Positions 13,938-15,224 of a DNA stretch of 15,224 bases are shown here, one piece after another; the stretch's first letter is position 1, and the number at the start of each line of letters is the position of its first letter. Both the position numbers and the translations under genes were made by a program. The stretch is from Cuspidothrix sp046080565. GTDB lineage: Bacteria; Cyanobacteriota; Cyanobacteriia; Cyanobacteriales; Nostocaceae. The notes beneath the pieces are model-generated. The model worked only from the letters and a program-made list of their open reading frames with translations, did no database searches and was not told the DNA's origin. Location: positions 1 through 15,224 of the forward strand of contig JBJTUF010000349.1 of the NCBI GenBank assembly GCA_046080565.1. The letters run 5' to 3'.

Positions 13938-13994
13938 AAACAATTTTGGATTTAAAATTATGATTTCTCAAGTCTAACTTTTGACTTTTTTATG
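13938..13994 (+). repeat. Array spacer 1
   Basis: This spacer is homologous to 14122-14185 and 14325-14386, sharing ACAATTTTRGATTT, TATGATTTCT and TCTAACTTTTGACTT. Its start, with the bases before it, forms CCAAAA-CAA-TTTTGG, a perfect 6-bp hairpin. Confidence 0.7.
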
Positions 13995-14121
13995 TGGTGG
14001 GTAGCCAAGTGGTTTAAGGCGCTTAACATCCTTTTTCATACCTTGTCTGCAAAGGCCGACGAATGAGGATTATCGTTTAAAGAACGAGCATTCGCAGGTT
14101 CAAATCCTGCTCCACCACCCA
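13995..14121 (+). tRNA. tRNA-like unit 2 (His-like, insert in anticodon arm)
   Basis: Acceptor TGGTGGG (13995-14001) pairs with TCCACCA (14111-14117), with one G-T pair at the inner end. D stem GCC/GGC (14004-14006/14018-14020) encloses loop AAGTGGTTTAA. The T arm is GCAGG-TTCAAAT-CCTGC (14094-14110), fully canonical. Discriminator C14118 is followed by an encoded CCA (14119-14121). A G precedes position 1 and could pair with C73, and the CATTC variable segment also recalls cyanobacterial tRNA-His, but no GTG anticodon loop is visible. Between D and T arms lie 73 nt instead of about 22. They carry the shared core (14042-14075). A flush anticodon stem is imperfect (CTTAA/TAAAG, one mismatch, followed by a long variable segment). 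Function as a translating tRNA would require removal of the insert. Confidence 0.6.
14028..14075 (+). other. Structured insert core in unit 2
   Basis: Outer stem ATCCT/AGGAT (14028-14032/14066-14070) encloses hairpin GTCT-GCAA-AGGC, which has a GNRA tetraloop and one T-G pair. Conserved CGA follows the hairpin and TTATCG follows the outer stem. Confidence 0.6.
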
Positions 14122-14185
14122 AAACAATTTTAGATTTTGGATTTGTAATTATGATTTCTAAACTCTAACTTTTGACTTATTACGT
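14122..14185 (+). repeat. Array spacer 2
   Basis: 64 nt, aligned to the other two spacers. It contains AACAATTTTAGATTTTGGAT, ATTATGATTTCTAAACTC and TAACTTTTGACTTATT. No promoter with a -10 at proper spacing is seen before unit 3. Confidence 0.7.
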
Positions 14186-14324
14186 GCGGGGATAGCTCAG
14201 GTGGTAGAGCAGTGAACGGGGTAAAACCCATATTCCTTGGTAAACAACTTGCCTGAAAAGGCCGACTAATTGAGGATTATCGTTAATTCATCGGTCGCAG
14301 GTTCAAGTCCTGCTTCCCGCGCCA
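14186..14324 (+). tRNA. tRNA-like unit 3 (well-formed cloverleaf with insert in anticodon loop)
   Basis: This is the best-preserved unit. Acceptor GCGGGGA/TTCCCGC (14186-14192/14314-14320) has one G-T pair. D arm is GCTC-AGGTGGTA-GAGC with the GG pair intact. Anticodon stem GTGAA/TTCAT (14212-14216/14287-14291) has one G-T pair. Variable loop is CGGTC, T arm GCAGG-TTCAAGT-CCTGC, discriminator G14321, and CCA is encoded (14322-14324). The anticodon loop is 70 nt (14217-14286) instead of 7, so about 63 nt are inserted exactly there. GTTAA at its 3' end looks like the Asn (GTT) loop, but the same bases belong partly to the core shared by other units, and position 33 would be C, so I do not assign an anticodon. 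All cloverleaf parts other than the loop are normal, which implies selection for tRNA structure. Confidence 0.65.
14234..14282 (+). other. Structured insert core in unit 3
   Basis: Outer stem TCCT/AGGA (14234-14237/14273-14276) encloses hairpin GCCT-GAAA-AGGC, a GNRA tetraloop (14251-14262). The 5' part of the insert adds a second hairpin, GGG-GTAAAA-CCC, just after the anticodon 5' stem. Confidence 0.6.
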
Positions 14325-14386
14325 AACAATTTTAGATTTTGGTTTACTGATCATGCTTTCTAAACTCTAACTTTTGACTTTTTATG
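14325..14386 (+). repeat. Array spacer 3
   Basis: 62 nt, homologous to the other spacers: ACAATTTTAGATTTTGG at the start and TTTCTAAACTCTAACTTTTG toward the end. Confidence 0.7.
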
Positions 14387-14486
14387 TAGTGGGTGGCGAA
14401 ACTGGTAAACGCACTAGAGTAAATCCTTGATTTACTTTACTTGCCTAAACAGGCCGATTAATTGAGGGCTAGTAACTGAATCAAAA
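14387..14486 (+). pseudogene. tRNA-like unit 4 (Leu-like 5' half), interrupted by a TnpB element
   Basis: Acceptor 5' strand TAGTGGG (14387-14393), TG, D stem GCG/CGC (14396-14398/14410-14412) with loop AAACTGGTAAA, then A and CTAGA (14414-14418). GGCGAAACTGGTA...CGCACTAGA is typical of tRNA-Leu. The insert follows (hairpin AGTAAAT/ATTTACT, then core 14440-14474). After GAGGG come GCTAG and about 15 nt, and then unrelated AT-rich sequence leading to a TnpB gene. No T arm or CCCACTA acceptor strand is found in view, so the 3' half has been displaced or lost. The rest may lie beyond the right edge, past the element. The exact junction is uncertain (about 14470-14490). Confidence 0.5.
14424..14474 (+). 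other. Structured insert core in unit 4
   Basis: Outer stem TCCT/AGGG (14424-14427/14465-14468, one T-G pair) encloses hairpin GCCT-AAAC-AGGC. It departs from the other units after GAGGG, where TTATCG is replaced by CTAGTA. Confidence 0.5.
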
Positions 14487-15224
14487 TATATATCTAAATC
14501 TACTCATATCTACTCAATAAGTATGCTATACTTCAGATATGAGTAAACGTCATGCTTGGAACTGGGGATTATCATTAACTAAACAAATATTAGAACACAA
14601 CCAAAATAATCCTCAAGAAAAAATCAAATTTCCCACAGGAATAGATTTACATAAATGGTTAGTAGCATTAGTCAAACCTGAAAATCAATGGTATTATGAA
14701 TGTTCCAAATCAGCACCACAAGAAGCATTAAGAAATTTAAGAAAATCTTGGGATAGATGTTTTCAAAAAATCTCAGGAGTCCCCAGATTTAAAAAGAAAG
14801 GAAAACATGACAGTTTTAGCTTAGAAGGAACAGTAAAAATAGTAGGTAATAATAAAATCCAAGTTCCCAAACTAGGAATATTAAAGACCTATGAAAGACT
14901 ACCACAAGTTATACCTAAGTCTGTCACTATCAGTCGCCAAGCCGATAGATGGTTGATTAGTTTTAGGATAGAAGTAGAACCAAAAACATCAAGTTTAGAT
15001 AGTGCTGTTGGTGTAGATTTAGGAGTAAAAAACCTAGCGACATTATCAACAGGTGAAGTGATTATAGGTGCTAAATCTTATAAAAAGTATGAATATAAAT
15101 TAAGGAGATTACAATGGTTAAACAGACATAAATTGATGGGTTCAAGTAATTGGAAAAAAGCTCAAATACAGATTGCTAGGTTACATAGAAAGATAGCTAT
15201 TAGACCTGTCCGAAAATTAAAAAG
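14487..15224 (+). mobile_element. IS605/IS607-type TnpB element, left part
   Basis: Sequence from about 14487 onward is unlike the array and leads into tnpB. Ahead of the gene there is a direct repeat ATCTACTCA (14498-14506, 14508-14516) and an 11-bp inverted repeat TACTCATATCT/AGATATGAGTA (14501-14511/14535-14545), a hairpin of the kind found at ends of this transposon class. No TnpA is seen. The right end and any guide-RNA region lie outside the window. Confidence 0.6.
14539..15224 (+). pseudogene. tnpB: TnpB (OrfB) RNA-guided nuclease-family transposon protein, N-truncated and cut by window edge
   Basis: The frame is open from ATG 14539 to the right edge (228 codons). It starts MSKRHAWNWGLSLTKQ. 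WNWGL is normally preceded in TnpB by about 30-40 residues (a YRIYPT-type strand and a helix), which are missing; an in-frame stop lies at 14518. ATG at 14523 in another frame encodes MLYFRYE then stop, which resembles the lost N-terminus and suggests an internal deletion with frameshift. Further motifs are IKFPTGIDLHK, SAPQEALRNLRKSWDRCF, RFKKKGKHDSF, LPQVIPKSVTISRQADRW, and the RuvC-I strand VGVDLGVKNLATLSTGE with catalytic Asp160. IARLHRKIA leads to IRPVRKLKK, where NIRxDxLHK is usual, so a second defect may begin near 15200. RuvC-II and the zinc finger would lie outside. A TATACT (14527-14532) within TGCTATACT is a possible -10. Confidence 0.75.

Noticed and set aside
13806..14324. Permuted tRNA genes (3' half before 5' half)
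   Set aside because: Acceptor strands pair within each unit in normal 5'-to-3' order in units 1-3.
13806..14486. Group I introns in tRNA genes, as in cyanobacterial tRNA-Leu(UAA)
   Set aside because: The inserts are 40-65 nt, lack the P3-P8 core sequences, and occur in different tRNA bodies; at most they could be relics.

Overview
The window looks like a low-GC, filamentous, heterocyst-forming (Nostocales-type) cyanobacterial chromosome. The evidence is nine copies of the HIP1 octamer GCGATCGC (2428, 2807, 3363, 4064, 7245, 8819, 12250, 12392, 13031), several short tandem repeat arrays with 7- or 8-nt periods between genes, and gene families typical of the group (DUF4114 protein, CbiM-PDGLE transporter, short RecQ, DUF2256 mini-protein, plant-type asparaginase). 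All nine HIP1 sites lie between about 2.4 and 13.1 kb. Both ends of the window lack them and have an accessory character.

Layout. 1-1209 (minus) is the N-terminal part of a DUF4114 protein cut by the window edge. 1210-2341 is an AT-rich gene-free stretch with a small MITE-like inverted-repeat element, a dispersed repeat and a possible metal-regulator operator. 2342-4692 (plus) is a compact three-gene ECF-type nickel/cobalt uptake operon: cbiM with a fused PDGLE domain, cbiQ and cbiO. Then follow a small predicted lipoprotein (plus), a short RecQ helicase, an isoaspartyl peptidase/asparaginase, a 53-residue DUF2256 zinc-ribbon-like protein and a 974-residue multi-GAF degenerate histidine-kinase-like protein (all minus). 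Class 2 dihydroorotate dehydrogenase (plus) is divergent from the GAF protein. A membrane-anchored helix-turn-helix protein (minus) closes the housekeeping part.

The most unusual region is 13736-14486. Four tRNA-like units follow a plausible promoter at a spacing of about 190-200 nt. Units 2 and 3 keep paired acceptor and T arms, canonical T-loops and an encoded CCA end; unit 1 keeps the pairing but not the T-loop or CCA. Every unit carries an extra 40-65 nt where the anticodon arm should be. These inserts share a sequence core and a two-stem fold with compensatory changes, and the spacers between units are also homologous. The inserts are far too short for a group I intron with a complete catalytic core. 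The fourth, Leu-like unit is interrupted by an IS605/IS607-type TnpB element that lacks its normal N-terminus and runs off the right edge. I do not recognise this tRNA/insert array as a named system.

Functional links are modest. cbiMQO works as one transporter. The asparaginase may act in cyanophycin/isoaspartyl dipeptide turnover. The repeats sit preferentially at 3' ends of genes, where several can fold into hairpins.
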